Assembly (NCBI GenBank): GCA_030549495.1
Contig: JAUIRK010000168.1
Coordinates: forward strand, 682,001-746,000
Direction: 5' to 3'
Length of the DNA stretch: 64,000 nt
Source of the DNA: Nectonema munidae
Lineage: Eukaryota > Nematomorpha > Nectonematoida > Nectonematidae
The position numbers were made by a program, and so were the translations under genes. Of the stretch, positions 1 through 9,017 are shown one piece after another. The notes beneath the pieces are model-generated. The model was not told where the DNA came from. It did no database searches and saw only the letters and a program-made list of their open reading frames with translations. The number at the start of each line of letters is the position of its first letter. Position 1 is the stretch's first letter.

Positions 1-76
1 AATCTTTTAATTCAAATGTTATAATTTTATAAATATTTTTAGACATGACACGATGGTTACCTTGTAGACCATAATT

Positions 77-535
77 TTGAAGATTAAGAATTGTAATGGT
101 TATTACTTTGTATCAATAAATGACTTCGATGTTTTTGAATTTAACTCTTTAACCGGATCTTCCCTTTTTAACTTTCACAACCAGTTCATCCAAGCTGGGA
201 TTGACAATCTCAATTGCAGATTTGACTCGAAGTTGTTGAATGACTGTGTGCAATTAGATCCCAGAAATTGGTCGAAAAAGTAAGAAGAATTCGTAACTTA
301 TGGAGACACGGAAGTGATGGTTGTGGCTCGATTTTTCAAACAAGATGTGATGTCCATTGTATCTCTTTCGAGATTTCAAATGCTTGTTCGCTGAATGCGA
401 ACGTGAATTTAGTTCGATGAATGACATATGTACATCATAACGTAATCAGATGACTGTACAAGCATTTGAGGTCATTCAATAATATAGCCTAACTCTTGTA
501 GTTTCAGTGTTTGTCATGACCCATATTCATAAGAA
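77..535 (+). pseudogene. hAT transposase C-terminal remnant (KIAA1586/ZMYM-like type)
   Basis: This is a decayed 3' end of a hAT transposase. An open stretch at 77-283 (68 codons, not starting with ATG) runs into another frame. That frame, around 370-480, reads a motif close to the hAT dimerisation (hATC) signature: AECEREFSSMNDICTS, a stop, then RNQMTV. In family members related to human KIAA1586 the matching block is of the form AECERGFSxMNxICT followed by RxSLTV. The catalytic domain is missing, so it either lies before the window or is lost. At least two frame changes and several stops make it a pseudogene. The family call rests on this one motif and is moderate. Confidence 0.5.
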
Positions 536-539
536 TTCT

Positions 540-2140
540 CACTGAAACTTTTTTGATATATAGAACGTATGGTATCCATTTCAAAATATAGGCAGTGTAG
601 TAGCATGTAGCTTCAGACATGCATATAAGCACTGATCTTTTTTAATGAATTTTTCGGTGAAAATTTCCTACTTCGCACTTTGAACTAATGAAGTCACATT
701 TCTTTGAGGTTCCGATATAAAATTTAAATGAAATTTTCATTCTTTCAGTTTGTTTTTTTCTAAGACAAAACTTTTTTTCATTTTTCTAAACATTTGATAA
801 TTTAATATCTCTAAAACTTTTCACTCAGTTTAACGGCGCAAAATAAGTCTATAATTTATTTTAACGCACCTCCTTATCGTGCTTTATACCTCTCCTGTTT
901 TTTAATGCAATAAAGCTATTAGTTAAATAATTCCCATTCTCTTCTGAATTAAATTTTATAAAATGATAGGTTTTCGCCAATAAAAAACCTTAATAAAATA
1001 ATAATTTTAGTTAATATTTTGAAAATTGCATGAAAATAACTTATTTTTTTATATCAATAACCTTTGCTAAGTTAAATTCATTTTCTTGTATTTAATTCAA
1101 AAAGAAAATTCTATTTTTTGACATTCTTTAGCATTTTAACCTAATGTAAATTAAAAATTTAGTTACATAAAAGGCTTTTATCTCAGGTGCAATAATTATG
1201 AGTTATGTCAACTGCATTGAAGAAACAAAAAAATATAAAGAAAGGGAAAAATATTTTTAATTGGGGTCATTTTTGACCAAAATCTCACTTCAAATTAAAA
1301 TATAACTTTACCGAAACGATTGGAATTAAAAAAAGGCAAATTATATAAAATTTTATATTTTTCTTTTAAAAAGTATATATAAGCCTTTTAGAGTCATTTT
1401 TAGCCCCATTGAAATCTGAAACTCAAAATTATAGTGTTTATATAATTTCTTTCATTCAGTAAATCTAGACAAATACACAAGACTTAGTTTTACATATAAA
1501 AAATAATCAGTAAAAGTCTGCGGATATTCAATAGTGGCGAGTCATTTTAATTTATTTTCTGGAAAATATTATACATAACAGAATAATACATTAAAATTAA
1601 AGTTATCTCTACTTGCCTTTAATCTTCAGGTTTTAGTGTACTTATTATATAAAACAAAGCTGTACAATTAAATAGAATAGTTTTCAAAAATAATTGAGAA
1701 GTATGTCAAAAAATATTGTAAAATCATTTTAGCATAAACACGATTTTTTTTATTTGGGAATAATCTAACATTTTCTAGATTTGTTAATTTAAGTTATTTT
1801 ATAATAAAATTTATATATATTTACTTGTTAAGAATTTTTAAAGTTTTTATTTATATTTTGTTTAATTTTATTTTTTTTCTTTGAAAAATAAAAAATTTTG
1901 CTTTAATTTTTTCGCATAGACATTTCAATCCTTATCGAGGTAACAAAAATGGTTCACAATTATAAAATTTTTGCATTATCATCATCAGAATGAGGTCTTT
2001 GACATAACTTTATAGATTAAGATGATATTTTTCTGAATAAGAAACTCGAGATTTATATGTATGTCAAGTTTCATGTTCATATCTTTTTTTATTACGTGGC
2101 AATTTAACTTTGTTTCTGTCAGCTCATTTTGCCACGACCC
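540..2140. other. AT-rich spacer, nothing recognised
   Basis: About 1.6 kb of very AT-rich sequence without a coding signal, terminal repeats or RNA gene that I can support. It lies between the hAT tail and the left arm of the Mutator-like element. Confidence 0.6.
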
Positions 2141-2142
2141 CT

Positions 2143-3485
2143 CAATTTAAATTTTAAAAACCAGTAGATTTAAATAATTGTTTTAAAGATTTAGTAAGCT
2201 TAATATATTTTGTTTAAATTATATCTATTAATTGTATTAAATTATATTTTACTATAAAAGATTGAGACATTTAAGATCTGTATAAAACAATAAAAAGTAA
2301 TTTTTTTGATAAATGATAGATACTATTTGCTCTGTATGTGATGATTAAAAATTGTAGATAACAACCAATAAATGAAATATCTTCAAAAATCTATAAAGCT
2401 GACTTAAAGCCATTATCAACGCCTCTAGATAGAAACTGTTCGTTTAACACTGCCTTACTCATCTTATTTGGAAATGAAAAAATCCTTAGTAGGGACCCAA
2501 GTATGGAAAAAGTTTCCCCAACTATAGAAGAAGGAATTATCAAACTTTGTGTTTAAAATTCTTGGTGTTCAGTTTTAGCAATTAAAGCAGTTGTTAGTGT
2601 TTTTGAAGATCAATTAAGGGGTTTAATTTTTCACCCAATTTATGTATTAATTTTATAATAATCGTACACATAAAATATTCGGAGAGATGTACAGTTTGTT
2701 CTTCAAATTTTATTCTAGGTTCCATTTTTGCTTGACTTGTAAAGTTATTTTTACTTCGAATGTTTACATTTGTGATCTTATACTTGATTAATGATCCAAA
2801 GAATTTTAATAAAAGTTTGTTTATTTGGGTTAAAAATCTTCGATTGTAAAGCTTGTATTATTACACTCATGTTTTGAACCGCAGATTTTTTTTATATTGT
2901 TTAATTTTTAGGTCAGTTGATTTGACTCTTCTTTTATGTTCTGTTTTACAAGCTGTTACACTTATAGAATTATATAAAAGTTTTGAAAAAATACTTCCCC
3001 ATTATCAGAAAACATATTGGAGTATTATCAAATCCCTGCCTAGGTATTTATTAATTCTAAGTTCGTCAAAAGAATCGCTTTAAAGCTTAAACGACCAAAA
3101 TTTTACAAAAGAAAGTCATAAATTATACGGTAAATTCTCTTAAAATTTTTTTAACTCAAATCATAATACTTTATTTAAGGTTGAAGCAAACAGAAAAGAT
3201 GCATTGAATAATCGGGTGGAATTTTTCATCTATTCCTATTTGAATTGATGTTTGGATGTGAATTTACCTTATTATAAGATGTTACAGTAATAACTGAAAA
3301 TTGATATTATTTCCTCTTTTTCCTCTTCTTTCATGTATTTATTATATATTGCAAAAGACTCAAAAATGGAATTCTTGGGTGGTATACAAGATTTTTTTAT
3401 ATATGTGTATTATTTTTTTATTATTTTCAATAAAATTTTTCTATTTTTAAAAACTACTGTCTTCGTGATTTTTACTTTGTTTGTA
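2143..3485. repeat. Left inverted arm of the OTU-MULE element
   Basis: About 1.34 kb, inverted with respect to 6911-8591. From about 2340 to 2620 on the + strand it reads an OTU N-terminal fragment (EISSKIYKADLKPL followed by DRNCSFNTALL). This corresponds to the start of the internal OTU gene and is interrupted by a stop near 2556. The inner part, read on the - strand from about 3400 to 3290, repeats the small peptide region described for the right arm. Confidence 0.75.
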
Positions 3486-3761
3486 ACATCAGATTTTTCG
3501 GAATAAATACTCAAAAAAATCTCAAGACAAGCGCAAGTAAGTATTGATTTAGAGTATTTACAGAAAATTGCTTAAATCTTTATATTGATTTGGATTTTTA
3601 TACTAAAATGCTAGAATATCTTAGTTTAGTAAATCAAAAACATGATAAACTTACAATAAAAAAATCAGAAAATTTTATTAAAATAATATAACATTCAATT
3701 AATCTTCAATGTAACTGAACAAAGCAAAGTCTAAACTTTCTTTTTTGATAATGGGTTCATC

Positions 3762-5207
3762 CTAAAAAATTACAGAATAATTTAGATAAAAATTATGAAT
3801 ATATTGAAATATACCAAATGTTGTGTATTTAGCTTCATATTTAGTTTTCCAATCGTTAATGAAATCCTTGTATTTCTTTTCTCTTTCTTCATTCGATAAT
3901 TTTATCCACTGCATGTAGTTTACTCGATATTTAATTCCATCGCCTACTAAATTATATTCTCCTTGTCCATGCAATGCGGACTTTATTTGGTTTTCTTGAA
4001 AAAGTGTTTGATCATATAACTTGCGGGTGAGTTGAAACATTTTGTTAGGTTTCCAATCCACTAAATTTTTGATTATATGATTTAACGATTCTGAATGGTT
4101 ATTTTTCCAGTTTATCTGTAAATGGGAATTTTTTAAGCACGGTTCCACAACATGTTTTTTAATAATTGGAAAATATTTATTTAGGAAATTTAAATTTTGA
4201 TTTGTATTCTGGTAAAAGTTTTCAATTATTAATTTTACCTTTTCATCAAACTCACTTAATGAATTCGAAGATGTTAGGCCGTTGGTACTAAATATTTTAT
4301 TAATAAAAGAGTTTTTTTCTTTTAGCCTCAGTTTTTTTCTTAATGTTCTTTTTATATTATCTTGAAGATGTCTCACACAAAACAACATATTTACATTAGG
4401 AAAATGACATCTTATAGATTTAACGATAGCAAGTTCCTGATCAGATCCTATGTAAAGTTGTTCCTGTTGAAACTTGCTTTTCAAATTATGGTTAAGTACT
4501 AAAGATAAGTGTGAGAAAAAAACCGAAAATGTATTGAAGCTTGAATCAAAATGTAAAAAAACAGGTCCCATCAAAATAGGTGCTCTTTTAGTTGAGCGTT
4601 TGAACAAATTTCTGTCTTGATACACTGTGCAAGTCACATAGCAAGATCCTAAATTGAATGTTTTATCAATACCTAAAACACAACTCTTTGAATAATAAAC
4701 ACAATTAATCATATGAGAAATTTGTGTTTCTGTATAACAAATTACAGAAGGGTTTTTTCCAATATTTTGGGTGAACGATTTAATGTAATTATCTCCCGTA
4801 GTTATCACGTTCAATATATGTTGATATTCATCAGCAACATTTGTATTGAAAAAAAAATCATTTTTCATTGTTTTTTTAACATCATATATTACTCTCATAT
4901 TTCTAAAATATTCATCATCTTTTATTGATTCTATGAAAATACTTTTTGCATTCTTGTTTTGATTTAATTTTTCTCTTATTGTTTCAAATGTTGCATTAGG
5001 TGTTCTGAAATATTCATGATAGGTTTTTGAGTTACCGTGTATAGAAATTTTTTGTTCAGGGTACTCCCCAAGATACTCATAAAGATATTTGTTAGATATT
5101 TCAATTTGATTTCCTGGAAATTGTTCAAACCATGACACTCTTCTTTTGTAATTTTTATCAATTTTCAAATAGGTATAATATCGATTTAAAATGATCAAAT
5201 CTTTCAA
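3762..5207 (-). CDS. MULE-family DDE transposase, distal half of an OTU-MULE protein
   Basis: This 481-codon open region encodes a Mutator-like (MULE) transposase, which cuts at the element's ends and inserts it elsewhere in the nucleus. Candidate catalytic acids are D181 in LGIDKTFNLG, D256 in IGSDQELAI and E373 in NNHSESLNHI. The MULE C-x2-H pair is C277/H280 in FCVRHLQDNIKR. The listed start is a TTG, not an ATG. The frame is the same as that of the OTU gene upstream, from which it is separated by a single TAA and nine codons. I therefore think it is the distal half of one longer protein. A second copy at 24.4-25.1 kb reads straight through this junction. It ends 280 bp inside the left arm's inner boundary. 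Confidence 0.75.
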   Translation of the reverse strand: MKDLIILNRYYTYLKIDKNYKRRVSWFEQFPGNQIEISNKYLYEYLGEYPEQKISIHGNSKTYHEYFRTPNATFETIREKLNQNKNAKSIFIESIKDDEYFRNMRVIYDVKKTMKNDFFFNTNVADEYQHILNVITTGDNYIKSFTQNIGKNPSVICYTETQISHMINCVYYSKSCVLGIDKTFNLGSCYVTCTVYQDRNLFKRSTKRAPILMGPVFLHFDSSFNTFSVFFSHLSLVLNHNLKSKFQQEQLYIGSDQELAIVKSIRCHFPNVNMLFCVRHLQDNIKRTLRKKLRLKEKNSFINKIFSTNGLTSSNSLSEFDEKVKLIIENFYQNTNQNLNFLNKYFPIIKKHVVEPCLKNSHLQINWKNNHSESLNHIIKNLVDWKPNKMFQLTRKLYDQTLFQENQIKSALHGQGEYNLVGDGIKYRVNYMQWIKLSNEEREKKYKDFINDWKTKYEAKYTTFGIFQYIHNFYLNYSVIF

Positions 5208-5234
5208 ATCTGGTTGTTTTTCTACAGGTCGAAA

Positions 5235-6236
5235 TTAGTTTTTTACTGTTTTTCCAAAAGTCCCCGAAGAATTTCTTTTTAAAAATGTGTATGAATTATC
5301 TATATTTTCAAAGAAAAAATATTTTTTTATCGAATTCCCACACCAAACACCACAATTGTCATGAAAGTTTCTCCTTCTATTTTTTGTTTCCATATATAAA
5401 ATGAAATACTCATTATTTTTAAGATTATCAGGAATTTTATGTACTATATCTATACTATTGATTAGTAGTTTTGTTACTTCTGAGAATGATAAAAAATTTA
5501 ATAATGTATTTTTCCTAATTTGATCCTTTTCATGGCATGTATTTCCATTTTCTATATTTTGAGTATTATTCCAATAAATGTCATCCTCCTTTTTAGAAAA
5601 TTCTATTAGTTTTTCTGCGGATTCATTGACTAAGTCATAATTATGATTTGAAATAACTAAAGGCACGAAATGATTTGGATTCCAGAAAAAATAGCCAGAG
5701 TTTTCCGTAGGAAAGTAAGTTGATGACCATAAAATATTAATAAAATTCACATGATAAGCTAAAATACTTGTTTCTGTTAATCGCGGGTTGATTCTTGGAT
5801 GGAAAATTGTATTTAATATTTTGTAAACTAAATCCTTGCTACCGTTTATTCGAGGATAAATTGATTTAATTTGAGTTCCAATAACAGTCAAAGCTACTTT
5901 AATCGCAAATGCAGAACAATAAGAATTTTTCAAGCATATTTTTTCACATTCTTCCTCTAAATCCCATGAAACCTTCTCTATACCTAAATTTTTGACACAT
6001 AAATTATAAAATGTTTTATTCAAATTAATTTCTAAGGCTGTTTTCAATCTAATTTCTGTTGAAAGTTTTTCGCTTCCAACTAGAACAAGAGAAAGAGAAT
6101 TAAACAAACAATTCCCATCCCCTGTTGATTTTAAAGGTTTCAAATTAGTTTCATAAATTTTAGAAGCTATTTCATCGATTGGTAAATGTTCATAAGAGTA
6201 TATTTCCGTACTTTTCATGCAAAGGTATTGTGTCAT
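5235..6236 (-). CDS. OTU-family cysteine protease domain, proximal half of an OTU-MULE protein
   Basis: 333 codons from an ATG. The OTU signature is clear near the N-terminus: STGDGNCLFNSLSL gives D40 and the nucleophile C43. A matching histidine is seen at H189 in FFWNPNHFVPLV, so the triad of an ovarian-tumour-type deubiquitinase appears complete. OTU enzymes cleave ubiquitin or ubiquitin-like chains. Here it belongs to a transposon rather than a host pathway. The following TAA is in frame with the transposase reading frame only nine codons on. The rest of the protein (residues 200-333) is lysine/asparagine-rich and matches nothing I recognise. Proteases of other families (Ulp1-like) are known in plant MULEs. 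Whether this copy is still translated as one protein cannot be told from sequence. Confidence 0.75.
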   Translation of the reverse strand: MTQYLCMKSTEIYSYEHLPIDEIASKIYETNLKPLKSTGDGNCLFNSLSLVLVGSEKLSTEIRLKTALEINLNKTFYNLCVKNLGIEKVSWDLEEECEKICLKNSYCSAFAIKVALTVIGTQIKSIYPRINGSKDLVYKILNTIFHPRINPRLTETSILAYHVNFINILWSSTYFPTENSGYFFWNPNHFVPLVISNHNYDLVNESAEKLIEFSKKEDDIYWNNTQNIENGNTCHEKDQIRKNTLLNFLSFSEVTKLLINSIDIVHKIPDNLKNNEYFILYMETKNRRRNFHDNCGVWCGNSIKKYFFFENIDNSYTFLKRNSSGTFGKTVKN

Positions 6237-6905
6237 TTCTTAAAAAAACTGATTCTCTCAAAAAGTATTTCTCATTATTTTCTAAAGATCTTATCAAGCT
6301 CAATCTCTTCAGAGAAGATTCGAAATTGTATTCAGAATTATTTAGATTACATAGAAAACAAATAAATTCAAGTTAAATGAAAATTTTGTTCTGTTCTTCG
6401 GTCAATTTCTGACAAGCAGAATGAAATTTCTTCTTACAAATACTACAAATCACTATAGACAACAGTATCACTTTTCTGCACTGATCACAAAAGTATATCA
6501 TTATCCTAAATATAGAGAAAGTAAAATTATTTTTATATTAAACTGAAATAAATGATAAAATTATAAGGTATAAAATTACAAAAATAAAAGTTCACTTGCA
6601 ATTTACATTTGTCGAGTACAGTATCTGTTAGTCTTACTCTTCTGTTAAAAGTACTACTCCATACAATCCTTTTTTTAAAGCTTTAAAATTTATTTATTAA
6701 TTTTTTTAGGCACATAAAAGATTTATTTTTTAATTTGATATACATATTTATATATTATCAAAATAACTATCAATTTTTGTTTGATAAAATAAATCATCAT
6801 GTAATAAGAGAGAACCAGCTTGTTAAATTGTCAAAAAAGAACTATTAACTTTGTCTATATAAAAGCATAAAAAGTTAAATGATACACTTTCAAAATTTAG
6901 TTTCA

Positions 6906-7121
6906 ATGAGTTACAAAGTAAAAATCATGAAGACAGTAGTTTTTAAAAATAGAAAAATTTTATTGAGAAAAATAAGAAAATATTACACCTATATTAAAAA
7001 ATCTTGTATACCTCCCAAGAATTTCATTTCTGAGTCTTCTGCAATATATAATAAATACATGAACGAGGAGGAAAAAGAGGAAATGATATCAATTTTCAGT
7101 TATTACTGTAACATTTTATAA
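6906..7121 (+). CDS. Small basic ORF in the element's right arm, function unknown
   Basis: From the ATG at 6906 this reads about 71 residues, very rich in lysine and tyrosine, ending KEEMISIFSYYCNIL. The same segment, read on the - strand of the left arm, keeps the frame over its last ~35 codons with mostly conservative changes (KYMNEEEKEE against KYMKEEEKEE). Conservation of a reading frame in both arms hints at real coding, perhaps the tail of an element protein. Recent duplication of the arms would also explain it. I recognise no domain. Confidence 0.3.
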   Translation: MSYKVKIMKTVVFKNRKILLRKIRKYYTYIKKSCIPPKNFISESSAIYNKYMNEEEKEEMISIFSYYCNIL

Positions 7122-8591
7122 TAAGGTAAATTCACATCCAAACATCAATTCAAATAGGAATAGATGAAAATTCCACCCGATTATTCAATGGATCTTTTCT
7201 GTTTGCTTCAACCTTAAATAAAGTATTATGATTTGAGTTAAAAAAATTTAAAGAGAATTTACCATATAATTTCAGACTTCTATTCTATCATAAAATTTTG
7301 GTCGTTTAGGCTTTAAAGCGATTCTTTTGACGAACATAGAATTAATTTCCTGGTTAAGAAACCCAGGGAGGGATTTGATAATACTCGAATATTTTTTCTG
7401 ATAATAGGGAAGTATTTTTTTCAAAACTTTTATATAATTCTATAAGTATAACCGCTTATAAAACAGAACATAAAAGTCAAGACAAATCAAAATTTTGTAC
7501 TAAAAATTGAACAATATACAAAAATCTGCGATTCAAAACATGAGTGTAATAATAAGATAACAATCGAAGATTTTTAACACAAAAAAAAAACTTTGAATAA
7601 AATTCTTTGGATCATTCATCAAGTATAAAATTATCCGAAATGTAAGCATTCGAAGTAAAGATAACTTGACAAGTCAAGCAAAAATGGAGCCTAGAATAAA
7701 ATTTGAAGAACAAACTGTACATCTCTCTGAATTTTTTATGTATACCATTATTATAAAATGAATACATAAAACATTATAAGAAAATAGTATAACTATTATA
7801 TAATACATTAAATTAAATCAAAGAAAATATATCTCATTGCAAACAAGAAAAAACCAAGTCTAACTAGGACATTACCATGAATGAGCGAGCAGCCGTTTTT
7901 AGATGATCTTTTTATAAAATAAATAGAAAAATATAAGACCATATATAAATGTAAAATGAAGAACAAACGATTTTATTTAAATTTTTGAATTGTTTTTTGC
8001 AAAAAATTATTGGAGTTTATTTGAGTTTGGGTGAAAAGTTAAAACCCTTAATTGATCTTCAAAAAACACTAACAACTGCTTTAATTGCTAAAACTGAACA
8101 CCAAGAATTTTAAACACAAAGTTTGATAATTCCTTCTTCTATTTACTCTACCCCATATCTCTTCGTCGGACAAGCAAAGGAAGCAGGATGGAGGGCACGC
8201 AGTGCGTTTAAGTTGGGGAAACTTTTTCCATACCTGGGTCTCTACTATGGATTTTTTTATTTCCAAATAAGATGAGTAAGGCAGCGTTAAACGAACAGTT
8301 TCTATCTAGAGGCGTTGATAATGGCTTTAAATCAGCTTTATAGATTTTTGAAGATATTTCATTTCTTGGTTGGTATCTACAATTTTTAATCATCACATAC
8401 TGAGCAAATAGTATTTATGATTTATCAAAAAATTACTTTTTATTGTTTTATACAGATCTTAAATGTCTCAATCTTTTATAGTATAATATAATTTAATACA
8501 ATTAATAGATATAATTTAAACAAAAAATATTAAGCTTACTAAATCTTTAAAACAATTATTTAAATCTATTGGATTTTTAAAATTTAAATTG
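6911..8591. repeat. Right inverted arm of the OTU-MULE element
   Basis: Inverted copy of 2143-3485 with about 260 inserted bases near 7765-8030. On the - strand, 8396 down to about 8085 reads an OTU N-terminal fragment (MMIKNCRYQPRNEISSKIYK, then DRNCSFNAALL), paralogous to the start of the internal OTU gene. On the + strand, an open region ending at 7121 (ATG at 6906) gives a 71-residue lysine-rich peptide whose last third is conserved in the left arm. Confidence 0.7.
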
Positions 8592-8770
8592 TGGATTGAA
8601 TGGATAATTAGTTTTTTCGAGAATAATGAAAAATAATTCAAAAAATTTGTTAATATCAAATAAAAATTAAGAAACTACTCAAAAATATTTTAAAACTTGA
8701 AAAAAATACTTTATGCACTTTTTTTCATTTTATTATTGAAAATTTTATTTTTTACCATGAAGAAAATAAA

Positions 8771-8810
8771 GGTGGGCATTAGTGGGCATAGGTGGGCACA
8801 TGTGGGCATT
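8771..8810 (+). repeat. Four tandem copies of a 10-bp GTGGGCA-containing unit
   Basis: Four adjacent units of the form nGTGGGCAnn stand out as GC-rich in AT-rich DNA. They end 107 bp before the start codon of the host transporter gene, so they could lie in its promoter or 5' leader. Confidence 0.7.
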
Positions 8811-8917
8811 TTTCCTCAACACCCTTTTATATTTGAAATTTTGACTTTTCAAATTAAATATTTTACAAAATTATTTTTATCTATTTATAAAATGGAATTA
8901 TATTAAAATTTTTAAAA

Positions 8918-9017
8918 ATGTTAGCGTGTGACCTTATTGGTTACATATGCTGTTTTTTGTCTGTTATTTTTCTGGGTACTAATTTATTGGTAGCAAAAAA
9001 ATTTGATACAGGAGATG
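8918..9017 (+). CDS. TMEM144: TMEM144-like exon 1
   Basis: The ATG at 8918 is the first after an in-frame TAA at 8888. It gives 33 codons plus one base. The product starts MLACDLIGY, continues as a first membrane helix and ends with AKKFDTGDG, a hallmark of the family. The donor is G|GTAATT at 9018, and splitting the glycine codon fits exon 2. Confidence 0.85.

Larger units (their letters stand above)
2143..8591 (-). mobile_element. Mutator-like element with OTU protease and ~1.3-kb inverted arms
   Basis: The left arm (2143-3485) and right arm (6911-8591) are inverted copies of one another, outer ends CAATTTAAATTTTAAAAA on the left and its near-complement at 8574-8591 on the right. The right arm is longer because about 260 extra bases lie at roughly 7765-8030. 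Between the arms sit an OTU-domain gene and a MULE transposase, both on the - strand. The arms also carry degraded copies of the N-terminal OTU coding region, so coding sequence has been drawn into the inverted repeats. No clean 8-9 bp target duplication could be read at the outer ends. The coding interior is nearly intact, which suggests recent activity. Confidence 0.75.

Noticed and set aside
2853-3083. 76-codon frame in the left arm of the MULE
   Set aside because: Not preserved in the matching part of the right arm, which has stops and changes; no domain.
8886-8892. TATAAAA as a TATA box for the transporter gene
   Set aside because: Only 26 bp before the ATG, which would leave no leader; such strings are frequent here by chance.
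8697-8906. 69-codon open frame directly before the transporter start
   Set aside because: It is in another frame than exon 1, is dominated by F/L/I/K from AT-rich sequence and includes the 10-bp tandem repeats; no motif.
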